From NCBI GenBank assembly GCA_937867175.1, contig CALMKG010000161.1, forward strand, positions 1 through 34,267: a stretch of DNA of 34,267 nucleotides, read 5' to 3'. Under the pieces are notes generated by a model, which was not told the origin of the DNA, did not search any database, and was given only the letters and a program-made list of their open reading frames with translations. Both the position numbers and the translations under genes were made by a program. Positions 1 through 6,931 of the stretch are shown here, piece after piece. The stretch comes from an uncultured Propionibacterium sp. Lineage in GTDB: Bacteria > Actinomycetota > Actinomycetes > Propionibacteriales > Propionibacteriaceae. Each line of letters begins with the position of its first letter. Position 1 is the first letter of the stretch.

Positions 1-60
1 GTCGACCAGGTGACCGCGGGCGACCGGGTGGACGTGTTGATGACCAGGTGCTGGCGATGA
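1..60 (+). CDS. moeA: Molybdopterin molybdenumtransferase-like protein, C-terminal end (partial)
   Basis: The first frame is open from the window edge to TGA at 58-60 and gives 19 residues beginning VDQVTAGDRVDVLM. The alternating hydrophobic pattern with an A-G-D turn resembles the last beta-barrel domain of MoeA, which inserts molybdate into molybdopterin. The stop overlaps the moaC start as ATGA, which indicates an operon. The MoeA assignment rests mainly on context with moaC and mobA because almost all of the gene lies outside the window. Confidence 0.55.
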   Translation, partial: VDQVTAGDRVDVLMTRCWR

Positions 61-560
61 GCGGCTTCAATCACCTGCGCAACGATGGCTCGGCCCACAT
101 GGTCGACGTGACCGGCAAGCAGGTCACCGCAAGGCAGGCGACGGCGATCGGACGAGTGACCTGCGCCCCAGCCACGGTGGCGTCCTTGCGGGACGGCAGC
201 GTGCCCAAGGGGGACGTGCTGGCGGTGGCCCGGATCGCCGGTGTCGCGGCCGCCAAGCGGACACCCGAACTGCTGCCGTTGGCCCACGTGATCGGGGTGC
301 ATGGTTGCGAGATCGACCTGCAACTGCTCGACGACGGCGTCCTGATTCAGGCGACTGTGCGTGCCGCCGACCGTACCGGCGTCGAGATGGAGGCCCTCAC
401 CGCAGTCACGGTGGCCGCCCTGTCGATCGTCGACATGATCAAGGGCGTCGACCGCACCGCCGCGATCCGCGATTGCATGATTGTGGCGAAGTCGGGTGGC
501 CGCAGCGGCGACTGGCAGCGTCCACTCGACCAGTTGCCGGAATGGGCGTTCGAGGACTGA
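57..560 (+). CDS. moaC: Cyclic pyranopterin monophosphate synthase MoaC
   Basis: MoaC converts the MoaA product (3',8-cyclo-GTP) into cyclic pyranopterin monophosphate, an early cytosolic step of molybdenum cofactor synthesis. The 167-aa protein is full length for the family. It has the N-terminal H-M-V-D-V signature near residue 15, the K-G-D-V segment that holds the catalytic lysine, A-A-K-R-T, an L-P-L-A-H segment keeping the active-site histidine, G-V-E-M-E-A-L-T, and a C-terminal A-K-S-G-G-R-S-G-D. I chose ATG 57 because it overlaps the upstream stop and matches the usual length; GTG 48 is also in frame. The cysteine and proline around the family's L-C-H-P segment are replaced here (L-A-H-V), a modest variation. 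Confidence 0.95.
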   Translation: MSGFNHLRNDGSAHMVDVTGKQVTARQATAIGRVTCAPATVASLRDGSVPKGDVLAVARIAGVAAAKRTPELLPLAHVIGVHGCEIDLQLLDDGVLIQATVRAADRTGVEMEALTAVTVAALSIVDMIKGVDRTAAIRDCMIVAKSGGRSGDWQRPLDQLPEWAFED

Positions 561-562
561 AC

Positions 563-1162
563 GTGGCCTTGATCGATGTGGTGCTGCTGGCGGGTGGGCG
601 CAGCAGCCGGATGGGGCATGACAAGGCTTCGCTGCCGGTGGCCGGCCGGCGCCTGATCGACCATGTCCTCGACGACCTAGCCGTCGGCTGGCGACAGCTC
701 GGACGCACCGTGGTGGTGGCGCCCAGCGCGCTCGACGTGCCCGACTGGGCGCTGCAGACCCTGGAGGACCCGCCCGGCGGCGGCCCGGTCGCCGGTATCT
801 TCGCGGGGCTCGCCGCGCTGCAGTCGGCCGACGACGACCGCGTCCTGGTGCTGACCTGCGATGCACCGAAGGCGGCCCGGCTGGCCCCGCTGCTGGTGGC
901 CGCGGCACAGGCGAACCCGGACGCGGACGGCGTGCTGGCGTTCGCCGATGGCCGAGCCCAGTATCTGCTGGCGGCCTACCGGGTTGGGGCGCTGCGCACC
1001 GGTCTGCGGCTGATCCGTCCCAGCGGTGACGCCCACGGTGCGTCGATGCACCGGCTGGTGGCCGCACTGGGGACCATCGAGTTGACGGTGCCGGCCGGGC
1101 TTGCCACCGACCTGGACGACCAGGTGGCCGTGGCCCGCTGGCTCGGCGACAACCCTCAGTGA
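563..1162 (+). CDS. mobA: Molybdenum cofactor guanylyltransferase, MobA-like
   Basis: MobA-type enzymes attach GMP to molybdopterin to make the guanine dinucleotide form of the cofactor. The protein (199 aa) opens with the nucleotidyltransferase signature LLAGGRSSRMGHDKASL near residues 8-24. It continues with a G-G-P-V-A-G-I segment and V-L-T-C-D-A-P, where the aspartate is the expected metal ligand. I prefer GTG 563 because GAGGA at 552-556 lies 6 bases upstream; ATG 542 is in frame but would overlap moaC by 19 bases. The gene ends tail to tail with the mogA-like gene, their stop codons sharing TCAGTGA at 1156-1162. The related MocA (cytidylyl) activity cannot be excluded from sequence, but the Moco context favours MobA. 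Confidence 0.85.
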   Translation: MALIDVVLLAGGRSSRMGHDKASLPVAGRRLIDHVLDDLAVGWRQLGRTVVVAPSALDVPDWALQTLEDPPGGGPVAGIFAGLAALQSADDDRVLVLTCDAPKAARLAPLLVAAAQANPDADGVLAFADGRAQYLLAAYRVGALRTGLRLIRPSGDAHGASMHRLVAALGTIELTVPAGLATDLDDQVAVARWLGDNPQ

Positions 1163-1650
1163 TCCCCGGCGTCCAACTGCTCGATCAGGTGTTCCAGCAC
1201 CGAGCCGAGGACGGCGACGGCGTCCCTGACCCCGCCGGGTGAGCCGGGGGCGTTGACGACCAGGCAGGCGCCGGGTTGGCGTCCCGAGACGCCGACCAGC
1301 CCACGGGAGAGCATGGACGCCTGGGCCAGGCCCAGCCCGCGCTGGCGGATCTGCTCGGCCAGACCGGGCAGTTGCGCAGCAAGCAACGGTTCGGTCGCCT
1401 CCGGCGTCCAGTCGGTGGGGCTGATGCCGGTGCCGCCGGCGGTGAGGATCAGCCGCCGGCCGGCCGCGATGGCCTCGGTGATGGCGGCCCGGACCGGTTC
1501 GACGCCATCGGGTACCACCACCACCTGGTCGACCCGCACGCCCTGCGAGGTCAACAGGTCGCGGGCCAACGGGCCGGAGACGTCCGCCCGCTCGCCGGCG
1601 GCGCATCGATCGGAGACGGTGATCACTCGGGCGGTGATCGCGCCGTTCAT
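1156..1650 (-). CDS. MoaB/MogA family molybdenum cofactor protein
   Basis: This family adenylylates molybdopterin before molybdate insertion (MogA), or is a close relative (MoaB). The 164-aa protein has the MoCF-binding signature LTAGGTGISPTDWTPEAT around residues 88-105 and the downstream N-A-P-G-S-P-G-G loop near residue 133, both typical of the domain. Its ATG overlaps the stop of the upstream HIT gene as ATGA (1647-1650), so the two are probably translationally coupled. It converges on mobA with overlapping stop codons. Length and single-domain structure fit MogA or MoaB; I cannot separate the two from sequence alone. Confidence 0.88.
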   Translation of the reverse strand: MNGAITARVITVSDRCAAGERADVSGPLARDLLTSQGVRVDQVVVVPDGVEPVRAAITEAIAAGRRLILTAGGTGISPTDWTPEATEPLLAAQLPGLAEQIRQRGLGLAQASMLSRGLVGVSGRQPGACLVVNAPGSPGGVRDAVAVLGSVLEHLIEQLDAGDH

Positions 1651-2099
1651 GAGGCCAGCTCCGGGCTCGAAATGGACACCGGCACGTTCGCGCCCTGACC
1701 TTGCGCACGCAGCGCCGCCCGCACCTTCTCGGTGCTGGCAGCCAGCTCAGCGTGGCTGGCGTCCTTGCGAGCGTTCGCGAAGCTCAACTGGGCCTCCCCC
1801 CAAGCGGGCAGGACGTGCAGGTGCAGGTGCGCCACCTCGAAGCCGGCGATGATCAGCGCAGCCCGCGGCGCCTCGAACGCCTGCTCCTGCGCGCGTCCGA
1901 TGATCTTCGCCACGCGTGCGAGGTGGGCCAGCAGGTCGTCGTCGGCCTGGGTGAACGCGGGCACCTCGTCGCGGGGCACGACGAGCAGGTGCCCGGCGCT
2001 GATCGGCTCGATCGTGGCGAAGGCCACGCAACGGTCGTCCGCCCAGGCGAACAACCCGGAGAACTCACCACTGATGATCTTGGAGAAGACGGAAGCCAT
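1647..2099 (-). CDS. HIT family nucleotide hydrolase/transferase
   Basis: HIT proteins hydrolyse or transfer nucleoside phosphates from substrates such as AMP-lysine or dinucleoside polyphosphates. The 150-aa protein starts MASVFSKIISGE, typical of HINT-like members. It has G-H-L-L-V-V-P-R-D-E around residues 41-50 and the H-L-H-L-H-V-L-P triad motif near residue 96 that holds the nucleophilic histidine. ATG 2099 was chosen by the conserved N-terminus; the frame stays open upstream to 2237. The following moaB/mogA-like gene overlaps its stop. Cytosolic. The exact substrate cannot be predicted. Confidence 0.9.
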   Translation of the reverse strand: MASVFSKIISGEFSGLFAWADDRCVAFATIEPISAGHLLVVPRDEVPAFTQADDDLLAHLARVAKIIGRAQEQAFEAPRAALIIAGFEVAHLHLHVLPAWGEAQLSFANARKDASHAELAASTEKVRAALRAQGQGANVPVSISSPELAS

Positions 2100-2186
2100 G
2101 CGTCCATGGTTCCACGCGGCGCACAAGTTGGGCAGATATCGGCCGCCAATAGCGCTGTCACGGCGTCTTGCCTGATAGGACACGCC

Positions 2187-2192
2187 TAGACT
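2187..2192 (+). promoter_or_regulatory. -10 box for leaderless L-lactate dehydrogenase mRNA
   Basis: TAGACT lies exactly at -12 to -7 relative to GTG 2199. The start codon would therefore be the first transcribed triplet. No convincing -35 element is visible. Confidence 0.5.
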
Positions 2193-2198
2193 GTGCAC

Positions 2199-3176
2199 GT
2201 GAATACCAACGACGTGGGGCCCGCCAACATGGCCCATTCGAAACTGTCGGTTATCGGCGCGGGCTCGGTCGGTAGCTCCATCGCCTATGCGTCCCTGATT
2301 CGCGGATCAGCCCGTCAAATCGCGCTGTACGACATCGACCAGACCCGGGTCGAGGCCGAGGTCCGCGACCTCGCCCACGGAACCCAGTTCACCCCGACCG
2401 AGTGGGTCATGGGCGGCTCAGACATGTCGGTGCTGAAAGACTCGTCGGTGATCGTCATCACCGCCGGAGCCCGACAGAAGCCCGGGCAGAGCCGGATGGA
2501 ACTTGCCGCGCAGAACGCTGGGATCATGGCGAAGCTGGTTCCCCAGATGCTCGAGCAAGCCCCCGATGCAGTGCTGGTGATGGTCACCAATCCGTGCGAT
2601 GTGCTCACCGTGGTGGCCCAGCAGGTTTCCGGGTTGCCCGTTGGACGAGTGCTGTCCACTGGCACGTTGCTGGACACCTCCCGGCTGAGGTGGGCGATCG
2701 CCCGACGCGCCGGGGTGTCACTGTCCAACGTGCACGCCGCGATGATGGGCGAACACGGCGACACCGAGTTCGCCCTCTGGTCGTCCGCCACGATCGCCCA
2801 GATCCCGATCCGTGACTGGACCAACCCTGATGGCGAGCGGGTCTTCAGCGAACAGTCGCTGGCGCAGATCGCCTATGACACGGTGCACGCCGCCTACTCG
2901 ATCATCGAGGGCAAGGGCGCGACCAACTACGCGATCGGTCTGGCCGCAGCACGATTGGTGGAGGCCATCCTGGGTGATCAGCACAAGATCTGGCCGCTGT
3001 CGAGTGTGCTGACCGATTACCTCGGGGTCTCCAACGTCGCCTTGTCGGTTCCGACCATGGTCGGCCCGAACGGTGTCCAGCGGGTCTTCGACTTCCCGAT
3101 GGACGCCCACGAGATCAGCCTGCTGCACAGGTCAGCCGCGGCGATCCGATCGAGCCTGGACTCCCTTGGCTACTAG
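2199..3176 (+). CDS. ldh: L-lactate dehydrogenase
   Basis: This cytosolic enzyme interconverts pyruvate and L-lactate with NAD(H). The protein has the Rossmann glycine motif V-I-G-A-G-S-V-G near its N-terminus, the mobile-loop A-G-A-R-Q-K-P-G-Q-S-R region, V-T-N-P-C-D-V, and the active-site G-E-H-G-D-T-E-F with the catalytic histidine. Length (325 aa) is normal. Several in-frame starts exist (GTG 2193, GTG 2199, ATG 2229). I favour GTG 2199 because TAGACT sits exactly one -10 distance upstream, suggesting a leaderless message; ATG 2229 would remove only a short extension. The final codons and stop lie in the first copy of a 19-bp tandem duplication. The Q-K-P-G-Q-S-R loop fits lactate rather than malate dehydrogenase. 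Confidence 0.93.
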   Translation: MNTNDVGPANMAHSKLSVIGAGSVGSSIAYASLIRGSARQIALYDIDQTRVEAEVRDLAHGTQFTPTEWVMGGSDMSVLKDSSVIVITAGARQKPGQSRMELAAQNAGIMAKLVPQMLEQAPDAVLVMVTNPCDVLTVVAQQVSGLPVGRVLSTGTLLDTSRLRWAIARRAGVSLSNVHAAMMGEHGDTEFALWSSATIAQIPIRDWTNPDGERVFSEQSLAQIAYDTVHAAYSIIEGKGATNYAIGLAAARLVEAILGDQHKIWPLSSVLTDYLGVSNVALSVPTMVGPNGVQRVFDFPMDAHEISLLHRSAAAIRSSLDSLGY

Positions 3177-3207
3177 TTCAGCACTCAGCTACTAGTTCAG
3201 CGCTCAG
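3170..3207. repeat. 19-bp tandem direct repeat across the ldh/peptidase convergent junction
   Basis: Positions 3170-3188 and 3189-3207 are two head-to-tail 19-base copies beginning CTACTAGTTCAGC that differ at one base (A against G at position 14). The first copy contains the ldh stop codon (TAG 3174-3176). The second contains the reverse-strand stop of the M28 peptidase gene (3204-3206). Confidence 0.9.
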
Positions 3208-4748
3208 ACGGTGCCGGCGTACCCAAAGCCGTCCGCCCGCGTCGGGGTTCGAGGACCGCGTTCCAGCATGGACGTGTCGTCCGCGAGCGTACCGATCACG
3301 TGGGCGGACGCTTTGCCGTTGATCTCCAGTGCGACCGCGCTGAGGTTGGCGAGGGTGTCGTTCGGCCCGTGATAGTCGGGGTCGTACTCCCGGTTGCGTT
3401 GTCCGCCGAAGATGGCCTCCTCCGCTGCCGACTTGGCGTCACCGGCCCCGGCGAACAGGCCCCCGACCGGTACCCCGGACGGCATGAACGCAGCGTGGTC
3501 GGAGCTGCTGCGCATCTCGATGTCCACCCAGGCTTGGCCGATAGCGTCGAAGTAGGACGTGTAGAGCCGCTTCAGGTCGGCCGAGCCGGTCGGCAAACCC
3601 TCGTTCGGGAAGGTGGCACCGTCGCCGTCGTAGACGCCTATCACGTAGTTGGGTGATGCGATCATGTCGACGTTGACGTAGGCGGCCAACCGGTCGATGA
3701 CCGCGGGGTCGGCGGCGACCAGACCGTTCACCCAATGAGTTGAGCCGAGCAGGCCCCATTCCTCCCCGCTCCACCAGGCGAATCGCACCTTGTTGTGGGG
3801 CACAGCCCCGAGTTGCGCCAGTTGCAGCGCCGTCTCCAGTAGGACGACCGAGCCGGACCCGTTGTCGTTGCTGCCGGGGCCTTCCGGGACGCTGTCGAGG
3901 TGGGCTCCGGCCATCACGACTTCCTGTCCGTCACCACCACGGGTCTCGGCGAAAAGGTTGAAAGTCTCGAAACTCTCGATGCGTTGCTCGAACGTGAAGC
4001 TCAGCGCCACTTCGCCGTCTGCGAGTTGCCGGCGCAGCCGGTCGCCCTCGGATCGGGTGACACCGGTGATCGGGACGTACTCAGGACGCATGCCGTCGAG
4101 GGTGCCGTAAAGGCCGGCGTCGCGGTTGTTGGTGACGATCACCATGGCCGCGCCGGCGGCGGCAGCGACCCGGTTGATCTGCTCGAAGCTGCAGCCCCCG
4201 CGTTCCACCAAGGCGAACTGGCCGGCCACTGCCGGGTCCCAGTCGGCCCCTTGGCAGCCGTCCCCGCGTGCCGGCTCGACCAGCCGACCGCTGATGCCCT
4301 CGGTGGGGGTGCCCGGCGAGAAGGACAACGGGACCTGGTTGATGACTCGGCCGTGGGCGTCGGCCAGCCTTGAGTCGCCGGGGTGTGGACGCTGGATGGT
4401 GAAGGGTTGGCGTTGCACCTCGTAGAAGCCGGTGGCCAGCAGCTGCTCTTCGATGTGCGCGGCGGCCGCCGCGTATCCCCGGCTGCCGGCTGCCCGGGTG
4501 CCGTCGGCAGCCATGGTGATCTGCTCGAGCTCGCGCAGCTGCGCAACCAGGGCTTCGCCGGTCACCGCGTCCGCCAGTGCCGCACCGGTGCTGGTGGCCG
4601 GGGTGGAAGTCGCCGTGGCCATGCTGGCAGGGGAAAGCGGGGCGCTGTTGCGGCCCGCGGCACCCGGGTCGAAGACCCCGCACGCAACCAGTAGCAGCGC
4701 GCTGCCGACTATGCCAGCTGCGCGGCCTCGTCTGCGCCAGTTGCTCAT
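3204..4748 (-). CDS. Secreted M28-family zinc aminopeptidase lipoprotein with PA domain
   Basis: Predicted extracellular, membrane-anchored di-zinc aminopeptidase of 514 aa. A basic n-region (RRRGR) and hydrophobic stretch lead to a lipobox L-V-A-C with Cys23 as lipidation site, followed by a Ser/Thr/Ala-rich linker. A protease-associated (PA) domain lies at about 145-245. The M28 domain follows: H283 and D295 (G-A-H-L-D-S, S-N-D-N-G-S-G), the glutamate pair E329-E330 in S-G-E-E-W-G-L, D361 and H418 (S-S-D-H-A-A-F). These match the known ligand and catalytic order. ATG 4748 follows GGGAGG with good spacing; the frame is open further upstream to 4811, but the lipoprotein signal fits this start. 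Resembles Streptomyces aminopeptidase S-type enzymes; substrate unknown. Confidence 0.92.
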   Translation of the reverse strand: MSNWRRRGRAAGIVGSALLLVACGVFDPGAAGRNSAPLSPASMATATSTPATSTGAALADAVTGEALVAQLRELEQITMAADGTRAAGSRGYAAAAAHIEEQLLATGFYEVQRQPFTIQRPHPGDSRLADAHGRVINQVPLSFSPGTPTEGISGRLVEPARGDGCQGADWDPAVAGQFALVERGGCSFEQINRVAAAAGAAMVIVTNNRDAGLYGTLDGMRPEYVPITGVTRSEGDRLRRQLADGEVALSFTFEQRIESFETFNLFAETRGGDGQEVVMAGAHLDSVPEGPGSNDNGSGSVVLLETALQLAQLGAVPHNKVRFAWWSGEEWGLLGSTHWVNGLVAADPAVIDRLAAYVNVDMIASPNYVIGVYDGDGATFPNEGLPTGSADLKRLYTSYFDAIGQAWVDIEMRSSSDHAAFMPSGVPVGGLFAGAGDAKSAAEEAIFGGQRNREYDPDYHGPNDTLANLSAVALEINGKASAHVIGTLADDTSMLERGPRTPTRADGFGYAGTV

Positions 4749-4798
4749 CCGGCCTCCCGGGTTCGATCGTCCGCCGTCCACAGTAGCGGTGACCCCAT

Positions 4799-4804
4799 TA
4801 GGGT
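4799..4804 (+). promoter_or_regulatory. -10 box for leaderless DLW-39 micro-protein mRNA
   Basis: TAGGGT is at -12 to -7 of ATG 4811, and no Shine-Dalgarno sequence precedes the ATG. This supports leaderless expression of the small gene. Confidence 0.5.
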
Positions 4805-4810
4805 TGAGCA

Positions 4811-4936
4811 ATGAAACGTCCCCTGCAGATCATCTTGGCAGGCCTGGTACTCATCGTCGGGCTGCTCACCTTCTGGAACCGGATGCGCGCCCGGGCGGAG
4901 GCTGACCTGTGGGCCGAGGCCACCGACGATTTGTGA
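4811..4936 (+). CDS. DLW-39-type small membrane protein
   Basis: A 41-codon frame encodes a protein starting MKRPLQIILAGLVLIVG. It has one hydrophobic helix at about residues 5-21, a basic stretch (N-R-M-R-A-R) and an acidic tail containing A-D-L-W-A-E-A-T-D-D. The D-L-W-x-E-A-T-D tail after a single membrane helix is the pattern of the actinobacterial DLW-39 micro-protein family, whose function is unknown. The gene sits between the divergently read M28 peptidase and the convergent 610-aa unknown protein. A TANNNT box at exactly -12 to -7 supports the ATG. The positive-inside rule suggests the short N-terminal MKR and the Arg-rich segment compete for the cytoplasmic side, so orientation is unclear. 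Confidence 0.72.
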   Translation: MKRPLQIILAGLVLIVGLLTFWNRMRARAEADLWAEATDDL

Positions 4937-4951
4937 GCGCGGGATCGGGGC

Positions 4952-6784
4952 TCAGCCACCCAGCTTGATCTCCTCGCGCGTCAGGGCCATCCAGTCGAGT
5001 CGCAATTCATGGTTGATGCCGGTCACGACCAACTGCTCGGGATTGCGTGGCGCCTGCACCGAGGGCGCGTCGTAGCGCGGATACTGGGCGTCCACCAAGC
5101 GTCTGTTGACTCGGAAGTCACCCTTCCAGACCAGCTCGAATCCGCCGATGGGGCTGGCCAGCGACAGTCGGTGCCCGTTCAACGACAGCCGGCTCTGCTT
5201 CAGCTCGCGCAGGAAGTCGGCCAGTGACGAGAACTCCTCGTCGTCGGCCATCACCACGGCATACCCGGTCTGGCTGCCCCGCTGAACGATCTCGGTCTCG
5301 CTGATCTGCTCGAAGTGATGGCTGGCGACGATGCCGATGTAGGACTGGCCGCGACGACCGGCAACCCAGGTGGGTCCCAGCCGGGTCTGGTCGAACAGTA
5401 CGAACGGGAAGTGGATATGCACCAGTTCTTGCCGCCGCCCCTCGAACTTGCCCTTGCGTTGCTGCAGGTCGTACTGGGCCAGCAGCACGTTGTAGTGCTG
5501 GGCAATGTCAGGATTGATGCCGTTGCCCACCCACAGGCCGGGACTCGCCAACCGCGACTCCTGGAGCAGTTCGGTGGCTCCCGGGTGGTTGCCGAAGACG
5601 TCGATGCCACCGGGCATGGACGCATGCCACAGGTGCTGCTGGTCACCGAACCCACCCGGCTGGTAGCGCTGCACACTGCTCAGCAGGTAGTTGCTGGTGG
5701 CCAACGTCTGCACGTTGGCACGGTGCAGCGCCGCCCCCATGGTGATCGGATTCAGTGCGAGCAGGGTTGGGGTCAGCGCGCGGTCGGGTAGCCGCCTGAA
5801 GCGGCGTAATGGCGCCAGGAGGCGGTGCTCCAGTTCCAGGGCGCGCATCAAGCGCATCGACTCAACGATGGTCTCCGGGGTGGTCACCGCCTGCATTCCC
5901 CACCAGAAGCGGGTCAGCTCGAGCCCCTGCGTCCTCGGGAACTGTGGATGAGCCCTGAGCTCGGAACGCACTTCGTTCGCGTCCAAACCCATCGAGCTTG
6001 TCACCCGGCGCACCGGCTGGTCGCGCGCAATCTCGCGGATCGCCGCAGGCACCTCGTACTGCTGCCGTGCGACGAAGAGGCTGGACAGGGCCTCGATGTC
6101 TGGCTCCGGCGGGTCGTCCCCGAAGGCCGACGCCCAGATCGGCGCCATCTCGGCACGCTCGGGGTGCATGACCTGCTCTGTGTAAGCACGTCCCATGCTG
6201 GGCGCGAATCGGCCCCGGAAACTGTGCAGCGCCACATCGGTCAGTGCCACATCGGCGATCATGGACGCTGCCCGCGCCAGCGTCTCGTCCTCGGCATGGT
6301 CGACGAGCATCGCGAGGGCCGCGAGGTCGAAGGCGAGGTAGGTGTTGGACAGCCACTCGCTGAAGCCGAAGCGGAAGCGGTCGGACATCCACAGCATCAG
6401 TTGGCCCTGCGCACCGCGCATATGGCGCGCTCCGGTGCGTCCGTCGTTCTGGAAGACCTGATCGGGGAAGAGTTGCCCGGCCAAGTACTCGGCGGTCGCC
6501 GCGGTGATCTGATGGTTCTCGGTCCACAGCGGCATCGAATCCTGGCCCGGCTCAAGCAGGGAAAAGCGGAAGTTGAGCACCGACTCGCGCGCCCGGGCAT
6601 GGAGCGCGGCGGGCAGGTCGCCGCACAGCATGCACTTGAGCAGCAGAAGGACGCGGTGGTCTGCCAGGTAGAGCCGGGCGTCCACGAAGTCGATCAACCG
6701 GCGTACATAGCCGGTCTCCAATCCGCCCGCGCCAAAGACGGGCCATGGCTTTGCACGGCGCTCGCCGGCCTGTTGAATCGTCAT
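4952..6784 (-). CDS. Large uncharacterised protein, possible alpha-toroid plus beta-domain
   Basis: I do not recognise a named family for this 610-aa protein. It has no signal peptide or clear membrane helix. The N-terminal half looks helical and aromatic-rich with conspicuous motifs: F-R-F-S-L-L-E-P-G around 73-80, W87-T-E-N-H91, F-S-E-W-L-S-N-T-Y at 141-149 and a G-R-A-Y near 198-201. The C-terminal third is beta-like. W/E/N/H clusters on a helical scaffold followed by a beta-domain recall (alpha/alpha)-toroid polysaccharide lyases or glycoside hydrolases, but this is an impression, not a match. ATG 6784 gives MTIQQAGERR; the frame is open to GTG 6895, whose extra residues look non-coding. 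It converges on the DLW-39 gene with a 15-base gap. Confidence 0.8.
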   Translation of the reverse strand: MTIQQAGERRAKPWPVFGAGGLETGYVRRLIDFVDARLYLADHRVLLLLKCMLCGDLPAALHARARESVLNFRFSLLEPGQDSMPLWTENHQITAATAEYLAGQLFPDQVFQNDGRTGARHMRGAQGQLMLWMSDRFRFGFSEWLSNTYLAFDLAALAMLVDHAEDETLARAASMIADVALTDVALHSFRGRFAPSMGRAYTEQVMHPERAEMAPIWASAFGDDPPEPDIEALSSLFVARQQYEVPAAIREIARDQPVRRVTSSMGLDANEVRSELRAHPQFPRTQGLELTRFWWGMQAVTTPETIVESMRLMRALELEHRLLAPLRRFRRLPDRALTPTLLALNPITMGAALHRANVQTLATSNYLLSSVQRYQPGGFGDQQHLWHASMPGGIDVFGNHPGATELLQESRLASPGLWVGNGINPDIAQHYNVLLAQYDLQQRKGKFEGRRQELVHIHFPFVLFDQTRLGPTWVAGRRGQSYIGIVASHHFEQISETEIVQRGSQTGYAVVMADDEEFSSLADFLRELKQSRLSLNGHRLSLASPIGGFELVWKGDFRVNRRLVDAQYPRYDAPSVQAPRNPEQLVVTGINHELRLDWMALTREEIKLGG

Positions 6785-6919
6785 CTGCGGTATCCCCGGG
6801 GGCTCATTGCTTGCTGTCTTGACGCTAGCATCCTCGACCGACAACGTCGCTCGCCCCGGTGGGGGTATTCCTGAGGATCCTTGACCGTCACCCACACCAG
6901 CAGACGCTGAGCGGCCATC

Positions 6920-6925
6920 TACATT
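6920..6925 (+). promoter_or_regulatory. -10 box for leaderless histidine kinase mRNA
   Basis: TACATT occupies -12 to -7 of ATG 6932, so transcription would begin at or next to the A of the start codon. There is no Shine-Dalgarno sequence. Confidence 0.5.
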
Positions 6926-6931
6926 GGAACA

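Noticed and set aside
6853-6868. Possible second CsoR-like half-site with GGGGGTAT
   Set aside because: The partner half lacks the AT-flanked CCC, so it is not a dyad of the type seen at 32882-32897.
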